A stretch of 64,000 nt of DNA from Xiphophorus maculatus (GCF_002775205.1 NC_036445.1:6778802-6842801); one strand, 5' to 3'; positions 25,036-37,114 are shown, counted from the stretch's first letter. Notes: a model not told the origin generated them from the sequence alone. Numbers and translations: made by a program.

Positions 25036-26221
25036 CAGTGTTGTATAGTAACAAAGTAAAAACACTTCACTACTTTACTTAAGTATATTTTGGAGTACTT
25101 CATACTTTCCTCGAGTATGAAAATTTTTGATAACTTTCACTTTTACTTCACTATATTTCCGAACTTAGTTGCATACTTTTACTCCGATACATTTTCAATG
25201 TGTGGTTTAGTTACAAATTACAAAAAAGCGAGAGAGAGAAACGCAAGTGTTTTGACCCCACCTACTGATTGACTGCAACAAAGTCGGTAGCCTCCTTGCC
25301 TGGGCTTGTTCATCACCACCAATAGGATACACCTGTTTCTCTTCTCCCGTTAAACACAAAGCAAGTCTCGCAATCAGCAGCAGCCACATGGAGGAGGAGA
25401 CGGAGACCACAACACGGCTCCAGGGGAACCACCAGCTGGTGATGAGAGCCCATGGCCTTATTTAAACACAATACACTCTTTCGTGGGTGTTAAAGATTTG
25501 TCGTACCGCATGAAGTGTATGTTATTCCTGCCCGAAGATGTGGAAATTCTATCTTACAAAAACTCCCCTTCCAACTTGGAAGAAACACATCGAGGTAACT
25601 TCTTATGAAATGGTTATAATCCTCCTGTTTCAGTAACTATAGCTTGGTCACTAGGCACTGTTGTGAAATCTTGAGCATAACGTTATCTGTATAAATGAAC
25701 TTTGTTTGGCATTGTTTCAGTTCCACACGTGGTGTATTTAGCTTAGGCCTAATGTTGACTGTATCAGGCTACCTAGACTCCTCTGTTCAAGGGGGACAGA
25801 AGCCATAGCGATAGCAATTTAGACTGAATTTAACAAAGGAAAGGCATGCAAGTTCAAAACCACAAACCATTAACATGTGCTACTCTTTAAAACTGGAACA
25901 ATCTATTAGCAGGTTTAATTTTGCCTGCACTTGGTTGTGTACATTATTTTAAGTGTATTTGACAAGTTTACCAAAATATAAAAAATGTCATTCAAACTGC
26001 ATTTGCCTTTTTACTTTTTACTTGTACTTTTCATTACATTACTTGAGTACATCCATTTTTACAGTAATTTCCATACTTAAGTACAAGAAGTTTCAGATAC
26101 TTTGAGACTTTAACTCAAGTAACATTTCAGTCAGTGACTTGGACTTTTACCAAAGTCATATTTTGGAGAGGTACCTATACTTTTACTTGACTCTGAGATT
26201 TCAGTACTTTATACAACACTG
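25036..26221 (+). mobile_element. non-autonomous hAT transposon with perfect target duplication
   Basis: The element begins CAGTGTTGTATAGTA and ends with the inverted form of CAGTGTTGTATAAAG. It is flanked by an identical 8-bp repeat, 'tctaaaac', at 25028-25035 and 26222-26229, the hallmark of hAT insertion. The subterminal regions are rich in 'acttttactt' motifs as in Tol2-like elements. At about 25,388-25,595 it retains a decayed first transposase exon: 'MEEETETTTRLQG', then, after a frame change, 'VGVKDLSYRMKCMLFLPEDV' and 'YKNSPSNLEETH', ending at a splice-donor-like gtaact. This resembles the BED-type zinc-finger start of hAT transposases. The catalytic domain is missing, so it could move only with help in trans. 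Confidence 0.92.
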
Positions 26222-26534
26222 TCTAAAACATTGGGTCACAGCTGATATTTTACACATTTCTGTCTCCTTAAACTGGCACTTTGAAAAGTATTCATATCGT
26301 TCTAACAGGCGTCTCAGACTCCACTGTGATTAATTGATTTACAACCTCAAGAGTAGAAATTCTGTGTGTATGTTTTGGAATTTAGATAGATCACAACAAA
26401 AGGTGGAGCATACGTTTAATATTCACGGTGTGTTACACTACTCACCCAAACACCTCCTACCACAGGCAATGCCCCCTACATGGATAGCAGAAAATTATGG
26501 AGGACGATTTTTTAGCTTTTCTTCAATAATCTAG

Positions 26535-26780
26535 CCAGTCTGTCACCACTTCCTTGACTTTATCCTCAACCTGTCTGCTGTTTTGCTTGATGTTCGTGAT
26601 GCCGCTTGTTCATTAATTCATTCATTCTCTGAGTTCTACACAAGACAGCTATACTGTGATTGTATCATACATGGGTAACTTTTGACTAATTATGTGACCT
26701 CTGATGGCAGTTGCTTGTTCAGGATATTATTTAGGCGGTTAAAAAGTGAAAATGTGCTGAATATAAATTTGTACTACTCT
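26535..26780 (-). mobile_element. Tc1-like 5' remnant (family 1)
   Basis: The segment 'cttgactttatcctcaacctgtctgctg', then 'gatgttcgtgatgccgcttgttcatta' and 'actaattatgtgacctctgatggca', follows the complement of the beginning of the Tc1-like family. It is decayed and lacks most of the transposase. Confidence 0.65.
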
Positions 26781-26789
26781 TTTTAGGTT

Positions 26790-27840
26790 TGAATTTTTAA
26801 AAAAATAAAGAATTGAAAACATGTATAATGTTCTTTCCACAATCATGTATGTTTTAGTCCATCAGAAAAATACATAAACACAAAGTGGGTTGAACTTAAG
26901 ATAAAGAGCATTTTCAACAAAGAAATGTGTGTTTTCACTATGAATACAGTTTTACTAAGTTTAAGGTGAAATTGTGACTTATTGTTAACAAGCTCAATGG
27001 CTCATAATAATTTTGTAACGTATTCTACAAGCTGAAGTTAACAGTTGAGTCCTTCTCTCTGTAACACCTACATGTTGATTGAAGTCTGAGCAAACAATGC
27101 AGCCGATCATGTGATTCAGACTCACATGTCATGTCGCTCAGGGCAGTTTGTGTCCAGCTGCAGGGTTCAAAATGTCAGCGAAGCTCTGGGTATGATCCAT
27201 TCCTGCTGAGGAGAAACACTAAAGCTGCATACTTGTGCTGTCACTATAAGCCTGCATCATGTTCCTTCCTGTCTGCTGTTAGTTTTTTTTTTTGCATGAA
27301 GTGTGCTGTGTAATTGGAAAACAAGAACTTTTTGCTTGTTTCATTTCAATTTAAAAGCTGTGTCGATCTGTTGTTTGTCCTAAATTAGGTAAAACGCCAC
27401 AAACCCTCCCCAGGCTGTTGCACCATATGCTATCATTGTAATGCTAGATGCATCACTAGATGCAAAAAGATATTTGAAGTGCTGGATCAGCACATGCAGC
27501 TTTTAAGCAGTCACTTGTAATATTTATACAATCTTATACATTGGAGGCTTAAATGTTCTGTGCGCAAAGTAAACCTGTAAATTTTCTTCCTGGAGTGTCA
27601 CTTAGCTAACAATTAGTACATCATGCTTACATTTAAAATACAAGAAAAGATACTCATTTTTGTAAAATAGGAATTAATTGGCTAAACTGAAGTGAGGACT
27701 GATAAGTATTGTCATAATGCAACATGACTTTAGATTATCTTTAGGTAGTAACCAAGTGAATGTAACAAAATAAATCTGCATCATTGTTTCTGTTCAAGTG
27801 ATTCTTTAATGAAGGGATTTCTGGACACGTTTCATAGTTT
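26790..27840. other. intergenic DNA upstream of apoA-II 3' end
   Basis: AT-rich unique sequence with no gene or clear repeat seen. It includes a moderately GC patch at 27,120-27,300 containing a 60-codon open frame that has no recognisable product. Confidence 0.5.
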
Positions 27841-28146
27841 TCAGTACGTTTTATTGAACACGCACACACATACGTACACAGTCACACAGACACTGTTAGT
27901 GTATCAAACATATAGTACTATACATGCAGAACTTGCGCACATGGTGACATGTTTGCCATGCTTGTAACTCTGCATGATCTGGCAAAGACATTGATTTAAA
28001 AACAGGCAAAAGAATCGTGTTTGCATTGAGTATTGCTCCTCTCTGGCTAAACCGGTGGAATTCTATCAGCTATCATCTATTACAGGCATCTGACACGCAC
28101 TTCCGCTTTAGCTGGTTCTTTTTGAATTATTATTATTGTTATTGTT

Positions 28147-28970
28147 TTACTCAGCGGGCATGTATTGATCCAGGTAGACCTTGATCTGGTCGATGGCTTC
28201 GCTCAAGCTGTTTCCGACATGGGGACGCAGGTATTGTTCGTACAAACCGAGCAGAGATGCGCGAGCCCTGTCCACCACTGGAGTTGCTTCTGCGCCCAGA
28301 CCACTGCAGGAAGATAAAAAAAAAGTGTACTTTTTGAAACATGTCACATAGAAAAACCTTTATTTGCTGTTGTCAGCAAAAATTGACAGATGCTTCTGAT
28401 TTTTAAACAAGGAATAATGGTTGAACTAAGCACAAGAACAATTCAATATCAATGCCTTCTTCAAATGGAAACTCTTAGAGACCACTGACCTTGCAACTTT
28501 GGCAATTGCTTGCAGTTCAGGTTTGTCTCTCAGAGACTCGATGAACTCCCTGGTGGTCTGTGCGTGGTCAGTCTCTCCAACGGCACCATGCAGCTTGCCA
28601 TAAGCATTGACCAGTCTCCTGTAGAAAGTAGCTTTCATGTTCTCATACTTGTCGACAAGTTCCTGGCTTGGTGCAGGAACCTGACTCAGGCTCATGGAGA
28701 CTAAAATAAAGCAAAGAGTTGAACTATGATTTGACAATGAATAAAAGAAGTAAATCCCAAATTTTTCAAAGAAACGTTTCAATGTTTCTGTGTATAAATC
28801 TTGCAAAGCAACGTTTTCAGCATGCTACGGCAATATCAGGGAACATTTGTAGTTCTTTGATCATTATGTTTTACTTTTCATTTACTTCATGCATAATTAT
28901 TCAGATGTAGTTTGCATGTTGCCTTACCCTGAAGAGCGAAGACAAGTGCGAGGATCAATTTTGTGTTCAT
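28147..28970 (-). CDS. apoa2: apolipoprotein A-II (fish 14 kDa apolipoprotein)
   Basis: Three coding exons, 28970-28928, 28700-28490 and 28303-28147, encode 136 residues. A likely noncoding first exon ends at 29128. Residues 1-19 form a signal peptide ending near SMSLSQ. The mature part matches the fish 14 kDa apolipoprotein: 'YENMKATFYRRLVNAYGKL', 'EFIESLRDKPELQAIAKVA', then 'YLRPHVGNSLSEAIDQIKVY' and the terminal YMPAE. Fish apoA-II is a major HDL structural protein secreted by the liver; it is longer than the mammalian form. A polyadenylation signal lies at 27855-27850. The neighbours on both sides are apoC genes in the same orientation. Confidence 0.93.
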
Positions 28971-29215
28971 CTCTGAAACGAGAGAGACAAAAGGAAAACA
29001 AACCTTTAAACAAATATAAAGATACAAATATATTTTCTGAAAAGTTTTGCTCACTTCTTTTGCGCAAAAGTGAAATATGCTTCAAAGAAGTGAGAGTTAT
29101 GCTCGTTAACAAGAGCTGAGCACCTACTGTGGTTGCTGGATGTACAGATCCAAGACGTGACAGTCTTCTCTGGAGGCGAGTTGTCTGTAAACCCCAGCAC
29201 ACATCTGGACGAGAT

Positions 29216-29237
29216 GATATAGGGGGGACTGCAAACA
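29216..29237 (-). promoter_or_regulatory. weak TATA-like and forkhead-like motifs, apoA-II promoter
   Basis: TATATC reads on the minus strand at 29221-29216, about 90 bp upstream of the first-exon donor. A TGTTTGC motif (forkhead/FoxA core) reads on the minus strand at 29237-29231. Both are short and could be chance, but this is the position expected for a liver-gene promoter. Confidence 0.35.
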
Positions 29238-29239
29238 AA

Positions 29240-30470
29240 CGTCATCTGGTGATATTACACACACACTTGTATCCGCTCACGCAAACACACACACACACTC
29301 AAAGGCATCCACCTACAAAGTCCAGTGTACATGGCCATCCAGGGTGCATCTGGAACTGTGGTTGTGCAATGTTTCTGAGATGTAGGTTTATCTGCATTCA
29401 GATGGTAAGATGCAAAGGGAGCGCTGCTGATATTGAAGAAATTGTGTCTTTAGAAAAAAGACGGTGCTTTGTTGAAAAAAACAAGCAGAAATCTTTAAAT
29501 TGGCCCATTACCTTCAGTGAAAGAAGATAATGCTGATTAGATCAGCATTTTCCAGTCAGCAAGTCTGTCGGTTCGGTAAGATTGGAGTAAAAGTGGTCTG
29601 TCATTCCTGACCTGTCTGGACAAATTGTGTTGAACCCCAAGACCTCACCTTTGAACCTGTTAATTTAAAACAAACAGCTTGGAAGGTGATATGTGATGTG
29701 TCCATGATTATTTTTTTTTTACCTCTTTGTGCATCCTTTCTAGCATTTGGATGGCCATCTGAGTAAGACTCAATCACTCACCATCTATTAGCAAATCAAT
29801 GGATTCCTTAAAATGTTTTTATGTTTTAAGTATGGTTTAATAGGGCAGGTGTGTGCAGTCAGTATCTTGCAGAAGGTAAGTTTTTCTTTTGTTTTTTTGT
29901 TTTTTATTTCAGTAGAATCTTAAAATAGCCAAAAGTAGGGGTTTTGTCCCTTTCTGTGTTACAGGAACTCTCCAAGTTACTTCCCTGGCTGAGATTCAGT
30001 AACTCAAAGTTTCAGTTCTCTCCATCAGTTATACTAAGTCTGCCACTCTTCTTTAGACACTACTTTGTTGCTTTGACATTATATTTTGAGTCCAAGTAAT
30101 TTATGCTGAAATGAAATTGCACAGAAGTGGACTTATTTTTGCAGTCTGCACTTGCTTTTATTTTGGAATAGAAAAAAATTAATGAAATTGTATTGCTTAT
30201 TTATTTATTTTTTGTTAAACGTGTGAATCATTTCCTTCTGCTTCACAATTATGTATCATTTAGGTCAAATAAAATCCCATTAAGTCATTTAAATTCAGCA
30301 CTTTCTCCAATTTTCCACAATAGAGTTCACTTAAGAGGCAAAGTTGTTTTAATTAAGTTTTGTTTAATAATGCCATCATTCCTTACAGTCATCAACAGTT
30401 GGGAGAACAGCAGGAAATTGAAAGTAAAGTAGTGAAATTAAAAACTGATAATAAAGCAATTATTTTTTTC
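29240..30470. other. intergenic DNA between apoA-II and apoC-IV
   Basis: Short (CA)n at about 29,280-29,300, then AT-rich unique sequence. No gene is recognised. A TTTATTTATTTATT run near 30,200 gives several minus-strand AATAAA copies and may serve as the apoC-IV polyadenylation signal. Confidence 0.45.
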
Positions 30471-30477
30471 AGTTTTT

Positions 30478-31534
30478 CTAATTTTCAGGTGCTTGATGAG
30501 TAGGTGGCATGTAGTTGTCGGAGGCTTTCTGAAACTTCTCCCACAGCGAACTTCTTACTTTAGAGGCCCACTCAACATAACCTCCAGCCACTGGTTGGAT
30601 GTGGTCTTCATAATAAGCGCTAGCGAAGCCAAACACGGTCTCTCCAATGGACTGGATTTTAGCTTTGGCTTGCCTGTACACAGATCAAAATGTAAATTTT
30701 TAAATCCACACAGAAATATACCAGTAAAGATTATCTAATACTTTGTCAAAACACCAAAGTTTTTTTTGTTTATTTTTCTTAAACACTTCTTCCATTTTTT
30801 TTTGTCACACTTAAAGAAACTGATATTGGACAAAGATGAAATGAGTGAATATAAAAGACTACTCAAGTAAAAATGTTATTTATGCAAAGATAAAAACATT
30901 GCAAGCAACTTGGTTCTATGTAACACCCTCCACCCATTCTTAAATATGAATCAGCTGTGATTCATTTAAGAGTGACAAAAGCAGAAGAAATCTGTAATGA
31001 AATATATGATCTTTTCAAGCCACTGTGACTTAAACTGAACCACTCAAAAATAGGATTTATATTCTTCTGTGAGTAAAGTGCTTCAGATTTCCTCCACAAA
31101 TTAAAACAAGCAAAAACATCAATAAATCACCCAGCTCTGTCTGCTAGCCTCTCCAGTAGTCCTCTGGAGTCTGGTTGATCAGGGGCAGTTGTCTGTGCCG
31201 AAGTTGGCTTCCATGCTGCAGGTGAATCAATTCAAGTGAAGTAAATTAACTCAAACTCAATGTCATAAATGAAAAACCTTGATAATGACAATTTTGTGTG
31301 ATTTATTTTTCAAGTTGTACCTTGCAGAAGAAACAAGAGAAGGAAGATTGCCTGAAGTAGCAAGTGCTGAAAAAAAAGAGAAACACATCCAGCAGTCAGT
31401 TTGTCTTCTGCTAAAACCATCAGAACATCACAGTAACTTTTACTGACTGGTTCAACAACAAAAGAAGGTTTTACATGTCTTACTTAGCTACTAACACAAT
31501 TAGAAAAAAAAACAGTTTTTACCATTTTCCCCAT
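30478..31534 (-). CDS. apoc4: apolipoprotein C-IV
   Basis: Four coding exons, 31534-31523 (only four codons), 31366-31321, 31215-31131 and 30673-30478, give 112 residues with all phases agreeing. The start is MGKM, followed across a splice by a hydrophobic signal peptide rich in Leu. A mature helix at about 44-75 ends in 'FGFASAYYEDHIQPV', which corresponds to the human apoC-IV block around 'YYDDHLRDL'. The downstream 'YVEWASKVRSSLWEK' also matches. ApoC-IV is a minor VLDL protein tied to triglyceride handling. I chose ATG 31534 because it alone is in frame and has A at -3 and G at +4. Another ATG 7 bp upstream opens an overlapping reading frame. No clear TATA box was seen. Confidence 0.85.
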
Positions 31535-31541
31535 GTTTCAT
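31430..31541 (-). other. possible overlapping upstream ORF start of apoC-IV
   Basis: An ATG at 31541-31539 lies 7 bp upstream of the chosen apoC-IV start, in another frame. On the spliced message it would run 33 codons across the exon junctions and stop within coding exon 3. Its context is weaker than that of the main start. If the transcript begins upstream of it, ribosomes would need leaky scanning to reach the apoC-IV frame. Confidence 0.35.
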
Positions 31542-32776
31542 CAACAGAGAAATTAAGCGAATCGAATCTTATCAGGCTGCTGTATTTGATTTAGGTTGGT
31601 GCAAGAGTGCGAACATTGGTCCTTACCGCACGATCATTGATCCTGTGCTTGTTTTCTTTTTTTCTGTGCTTCAATATTTTATTGCCAAATCACAGAGTGA
31701 CAGCAAAGCAACATGTCTGAACCTGTTCCAGTGAGTGGGTTTATTTTTCCAGTCTGACTCCTACTGTTTGTTCCCTCATAAAAACAAAGACTACAAACAC
31801 GTGCAATGCAAAGACATTTGAAGTAGCTGCCAGTCCTTGGGATTTAAAAAGCTTAAAACTCAAAATACTTTTGGAACCATCTAGTTTAATCTTTCAAGTA
31901 TCACATTTTGTGTTAATTTAGTGTAGTTATATTACACTGCAGATTGTTGTGTCAGCAAAGATTTGCAAAATGTTTCTTTTGTAAATTTACGGGTTCTGAA
32001 CTGCTGCCATCTTCTTTAGGACCTACGTTAGATGTCGATGCACCCTTTGGCTTGCATATCTCACCCCATTTGGCAAGTGCTGAAATGTGTACAAACCAGG
32101 CAAAGTCTCCAAAGAAGAGATACGTGTTTTAGTGAAGACGGGTACAAAAAGATCGGTCAGGGGCCAGAGTCCACCTCATATTGATTTGAGTTTTTAGTAG
32201 ATACATGGGCTTTTCACCTCACTTGTTCTAAATGGAAGCAATTCTGTCTGAAACATTATTTTCTAGTAGACCAGAATACTTAAAAATCTAGTATCTCAGC
32301 CATCTAGCACAATTAAGAATTTTAAACCCTTTCACCTGGAACTCCATCATTAGGCCCAGCATCCCTTCAGATCAGGTAAGAGAGATGCTGGATAAAACTA
32401 GAAATGTATTAGCTTATGCCTTTGTGTACAAGCGACTGACCTCTGTCACTGTTCTCTTCAGCGAAAAAGATTTCATTGAACCTGGATAACTGGTGAATTA
32501 TTAACACATCATAAACAGTGACTTTATACCAGGGGCATTATGAAATGCCCAAAAAGCTACCATGTTGGCGTTTGACCTTTGGTCCTTACAACCAACAGAA
32601 ATAAACCGTTATCTATTAGATATGTTTGATATCAGAGGTGTTTGATATGGCAGTATGTTGTGCATTATTTATTACTAGATTTGAAGCACAGCTGGTACCA
32701 TCTTGGTGATACATATTTTCAATTAAATTTAGACTTAGACTAGGCTGCTGTAACACACAGCGAGGCCTTAATATTC

Positions 32777-32847
32777 TTAGGACCAAGACACAATTTAATT
32801 TGTGGGACCAAGACTGGAAACCAGTGGTTTCCAGTCTTGGTCCTAAG
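32777..32847. repeat. nested inverted repeats (hairpin)
   Basis: An 18-bp perfect inverted repeat, 32805-32822 against 32826-32843, has a 3-bp loop. In addition 'cttaggaccaagac' at 32777-32790 is the exact complement of 32834-32847, so the right arm can pair with two different left partners. The right arm overlaps the end of a hAT-like MITE. Confidence 0.9.
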
Positions 32848-33005
32848 GATCCAGTGGCTTTTGAATGTCTTTGTGCTCTATCACACCTGATTCAAATAAC
32901 TGTATTACCTCCTCAGCATGCCATTAATTACTGCATTACTATGTTATTCACTGCAGCAAGGAAACACCTGAAACATGCAGGACAGTGAATCCTGAGAACC
33001 ACAAT
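32822..33005 (+). mobile_element. short hAT-like MITE, decayed
   Basis: Starts CAGTGGTTTCCAGTCTTGGTCCT and carries 'cacacctgattcaaata' and 'acacctgaaacatgcaggacagtg', then a decayed 'tgagaaccac' end. This matches from memory a common short teleost hAT MITE whose ends read CAGTGGTT. No target duplication remains visible. Confidence 0.6.
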
Positions 33006-33917
33006 TATTGGTCTAAACTATCCAGTTGTAACTTTGGCTGTATGATGAGGGTAGTTACTGGAAGGTGCCTCCCCCAGCCATCCTGCTCCCCAAGCCATCT
33101 ACCCATGATCTTTGACTATGCTGTTGTACTGCTGAAAAAATGCATTGCATGGTGAGGATGTTACACTCTGGGTGTTCGGACTTGTATCGTTTTACATGTA
33201 GTTAAAAAAATTACATTTGAATTTGCTTATTTTCCAGTGGCCAATAGCAAAATGCAAATGGACATCAGAATGCCAGAATTAGAATGTGGCTTTCTTTCAC
33301 AAATTCAGAAATGTTGTTATTCCTCTGGAGAATTCACACTGAGCGATTATCAGCAAAATCTTCAGCTCCGGGAATAAATATTTGGTCACTGTTTCTTATC
33401 ACCTTATTAAGTGTTTTTATATGTGTCTCTTTCTCATCTTAGAACTAGGTTTTTTAAAACTAAACTCTTTAAATGTGTCCTTTTTTATATTTCACTGCAG
33501 CAATGCAGAAGCAACCAATCTGCTTATTTTAGTTCAAAGTGTCATTTGTCTACTGACATTATCTGAACTTTTGTTATCAGGCGTCTTGGATAGCTCAGTT
33601 TGTTCTGTCTGCTCTTAATCATTGAGTTAAATGTGAAGAAATGAAATCTACAAGGGCCTTGTTTGTTTAGAAGTTCTCCTTTTATTTATACAGAAATATA
33701 ATGATATAACAGAACATTTTATGCCATTCCATGTATTTTATTGCACTTTCACACAGTTTTCCCAAAGAAAGATTACAGGCTAAAAATTGGCAGAAATAGG
33801 TTAGTTTCATCCATTTTGTTGAGCAACGTGACTTCAGCCTTGAGATGGTGTAGAAGCAAGTCATCTGTCAGCGTGGGCGTTGGGAACAGCGGGCAGGTCA
33901 TTGACTGGACCACCAGT

Positions 33918-34347
33918 TCATTGAGCCATTTCATTTACCTTGCTCTTAATCTTCTGGAACTGCTCTGTGAACCAATTCCTGTGAAGGTTCAAAATGAAAT
34001 TTGAGTCATGCACTTAACAAGAAAGAACTTACATGCATTTTATGTGTATTGGTCTACCTGGTGTTCTCTGCAAATTCACTGGTTGTAATGGTGTCAAAAT
34101 GGGTCTTGGCTTTTTCAGCTACGTTCTTGCTGAACTCAGTGATCTGATCCCCAAAGTTTGAGAACCGTTCTGCAAATGAGTCATCCTGAGCCTCTGAAAG
34201 TCAGTGAAAAAAACAAGGACAATAAGAATCTTCATACAAGATGATAGCAGAAAGAAACATGCAAGACTTTTCTGTATGAAAACACTAAGGACCTGTGTAT
34301 GCAACGAGAGCCAGCAACAGCACGGCAGCTGCAAGATACAGTCTCAT
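33918..34347 (-). CDS. apoc1: apolipoprotein C-I
   Basis: Three coding exons, 34347-34293, 34193-34058 and 33978-33918, encode 83 residues. A noncoding exon ends at 34633. Residues 1-18 are the signal peptide (MRLYLAAAVLLLALVAYT). The mature 65-residue part is almost entirely amphipathic helix, with 'AEKAKTHFDTITTSEFAENT' and 'NWFTEQFQKIKSKV', the standard apoC-I pattern with its conserved helix break before NWF. ApoC-I is a VLDL and HDL protein; in mammals it modulates CETP and LCAT and slows receptor uptake of remnants. A polyadenylation signal lies at 33742-33737. It sits directly downstream of apoE in the same orientation, as in mammals. Confidence 0.93.
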
Positions 34348-34693
34348 CTTGACTTTTTTCCTAAGGATAGAAAGCAGAAGAGTCATGTTATGAATTTGCA
34401 TTAAATTGCAAGCACAGATGTTCTTTGAAAAACATTAAAATAGATTGTTTTTCTCCTGCAAGAACTTTATTTAATACACAATTAAAGTTCAGCTTTCAAA
34501 GAAGTGCAGAATTTTCCAAAAAACAAAAGATTCATTATTTAGTTGTTTTTTTCCTTGCCTTATTTACTTATTGTTTGTTCAGCACAAAGTTACAAAAACA
34601 TAATTTTTTAAGTGATAAAGTGTAAAGCATACCTCTTTTCCGTCTCTGTGCAGAAAAAAAATGGTGTGTCTTGGATGGTCAGAGTGTCCCTGC

Positions 34694-34701
34694 TTTTTAT
34701 A
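34694..34701 (-). promoter_or_regulatory. apoc1: TATA box of apoC-I
   Basis: TATAAAAA on the minus strand, about 60 bp upstream of the donor that ends the noncoding first exon (34633), which puts the transcription start near 34,670. Confidence 0.75.
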
Positions 34702-34719
34702 ACCCTTCCCCGTTTCAGC

Positions 34720-37110
34720 AGTGTTATGCAAAACACCAGATTTAGGTCAACACGTAGGCGCGACGGCCTTGAGGAATCCCTGCCCATTTCATTGATCTGC
34801 ACTCATCTAATTGCATTAAAGAAGCTCACTGATGAAACAGGCCTACTGTAAGTAAAAGGTTGCACAACTGGTGCATATTGATGAAATGTTGAGCATAATT
34901 CTCAAATAATGTCTTGTGATTAAGGGAAAAACGAGAAGAAAAGGGAGTAAAATTCTCATCTGAACCTTCAGCAAAAAAGTGGTTTGAACAGATAAGAAGG
35001 GAGGTGATATAGACAGACAGCAGAGTTCACAGCTGACAGAAATACAGACATGAGCTATGTGTAAGCTACTTTGGACCTGGATAGTTGGCCAAGAGTTAAT
35101 TCTGTGTCAAAAAAACTCCACGTAATGACTTGATAAGACCGTGTTGGAAGGTAACTGGACTTTAATAGTTTGTTATATTACACGATCCCACTGTTTGTGC
35201 CTTTTGTGCACCTTCAAACTGACAACCTAAAAGCACTATGCTGATTCCCAGAGTGATTCTTTTTAATATGAGAGATTGTTTAGACCCACAGCTCAATATA
35301 AGAGGACATGGGTCCCTGTGATAGAGCTGAGAAAAGTTTGTTTTACACATGCAAATTGCAATCGACAAAAAGTTAAGTATGAACTCAAAGGTTCTAGGGT
35401 GACGTCCAAGTAAAAATAGTTATTTTGAAACTAACTTAGTATTTGTTCTTTCATTACAAACATCAAAACATTTAGAAAGGCTGGCATCCATACAAAAAGT
35501 GTTGCAGTTGCTGTGGTAGACCTGTGTGTGGTGACGTCATGCAGTAAAAACTGAACTGCACCATAAACAAATTAGTTCAGAATGCATTTAGTGCTTGCTT
35601 TTGGTACATTTGGCAATTTTGTGATAAATCCTTAGGCTTGTGTTTGTGAAATTATCCTTTTCAAGAAGCATCTATACAAAAATCCAACAAATTAAACTAT
35701 ATCAAATGTACAGATTGCATGAAATGATAATACTATACAGCTAAATAAAATTACTTGTGATTGGGTATTTTGTATGGCCATTTATCTCCATAATTTATGA
35801 AAATGCTTAATTTAGTATATGAATACAAACTTTCTCTCACGTTTATGAAGTTGGAAGTGTCTAAATTGTTACGTATATCTATGAAATGGGCTTATAAATT
35901 GGTGAAGGGGCAAGATGACCCAGAACCCATTTTTTGTTGCTTTGTTATTTTTTCATTTGCCTCTCGAATTAGAAATGTCAATGCAACACTCACTGTCTGG
36001 TTTGTGTACACCTTCCTTTTTTTAAAAAAGGAAATGACCAAGACAGAACCACGTGGCTGATTCTTCCAGCCAGCTTGTGACGGCAAAGAGACGCACAGTC
36101 AATGCACTGCAGTAACCCACAATTAAAGCTTTTTATCTTACATGGCAAATCAAATGGACAATCTTGACTTAGGCGACAATGGTCGATCTATTGTTAATCA
36201 CTGCAACCAGACAGTCCTATTGTTATGATAAAAAGCCCACAATTTAGGCATTAGCATTACGGTTAGGGTCTTGAAACCCCCCAATTCTCGTCTTTTGTTC
36301 AGAAGAGGCCAATTAGGTTAAAGTATGGGTCCTGACCTTGCGTGCATACGAGCCCCTCTTGAATAATTGTAGGAGGCATTGGGTGTTAAAGTGGATGTCT
36401 ACCGTGCTTCTAATTTGCAATAACGAGCCTGTTTTTGTGTTTTGCCCAGGCCCCCGTGGAGACCATTGTAGTGTGCCAGCACTAGAGAGCACTGAAAAAT
36501 GAAGTGAAGAAAGAGATTTCACCATGGGGATGTTTTAGGAGAGGTTACTAGCAGTCATGGGCTAGTTACCACCTGCTTATTTTTTGCTGTTTTTTTTTCC
36601 CGGATTGTTGCTGGGCAGTTCTCAAAATGCAGACACCCTATAGGAACAGACCGAGCAGAAGTGCTGAACAAGCAGACCAATTGTGGTTTTCCTGTTTTTA
36701 CCTTTCATGAGTAATCCTCAAAACAACTGGCAGCTTACTCTTGAAGTTTCACTCTGCCAGAAAATAAACACAGCTTCCCTAAAGAGAGTTATTTCATGAG
36801 TGATAAACAGCTGCTCATTGTGTTAGTCATTCTTTCACTTTGAACAAAGTGCCCCTTCACACAGAAAGAAACTGTAAACATGTTTTTCATGATGTTGTGA
36901 AATGATTTTTCTTAGAAGAATCTATGAAAAATATCCACTTTTTTAAATCTGCCAAAAGTTTGTAGTGTTATATCAGCAGTTCCCCTTATTGATTTTGATA
37001 TAGAACAAATACAACTTTTTCTTGTGTAACAGCACACATAACTTTTGAAGTTCTGAACAACAAAAGGTTTGTATCCTATTTACAAAAATATCCTATTTTG
37101 TAAATAGGAT
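34720..37110. other. intergenic DNA between apoC-I and the Tc1 fossil
   Basis: AT-rich sequence without a recognised gene; all open frames are short and lack similarity. A perfect 17-bp inverted repeat lies at its right end (37,071-37,112). Confidence 0.5.
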
Positions 37111-37112
37111 AC
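37071..37112. repeat. 17-bp perfect inverted repeat
   Basis: The arms 37071-37087 and 37096-37112 are perfect complements of 'gtatcctatttacaaaa' around an 8-bp spacer. The spacer itself repeats 'atccta', so slipped pairing is also possible. It lies just outside the Tc1-like fossil. Confidence 0.92.
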
Positions 37113-37114
37113 TA

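Larger units (their letters stand above)
31560..33660. other. intergenic DNA between apoC-IV and apoC-I
   Basis: No gene recognised. It contains the hairpin at 32,777-32,847 and a short hAT-like MITE. The remainder is AT-rich unique sequence. Confidence 0.5.
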
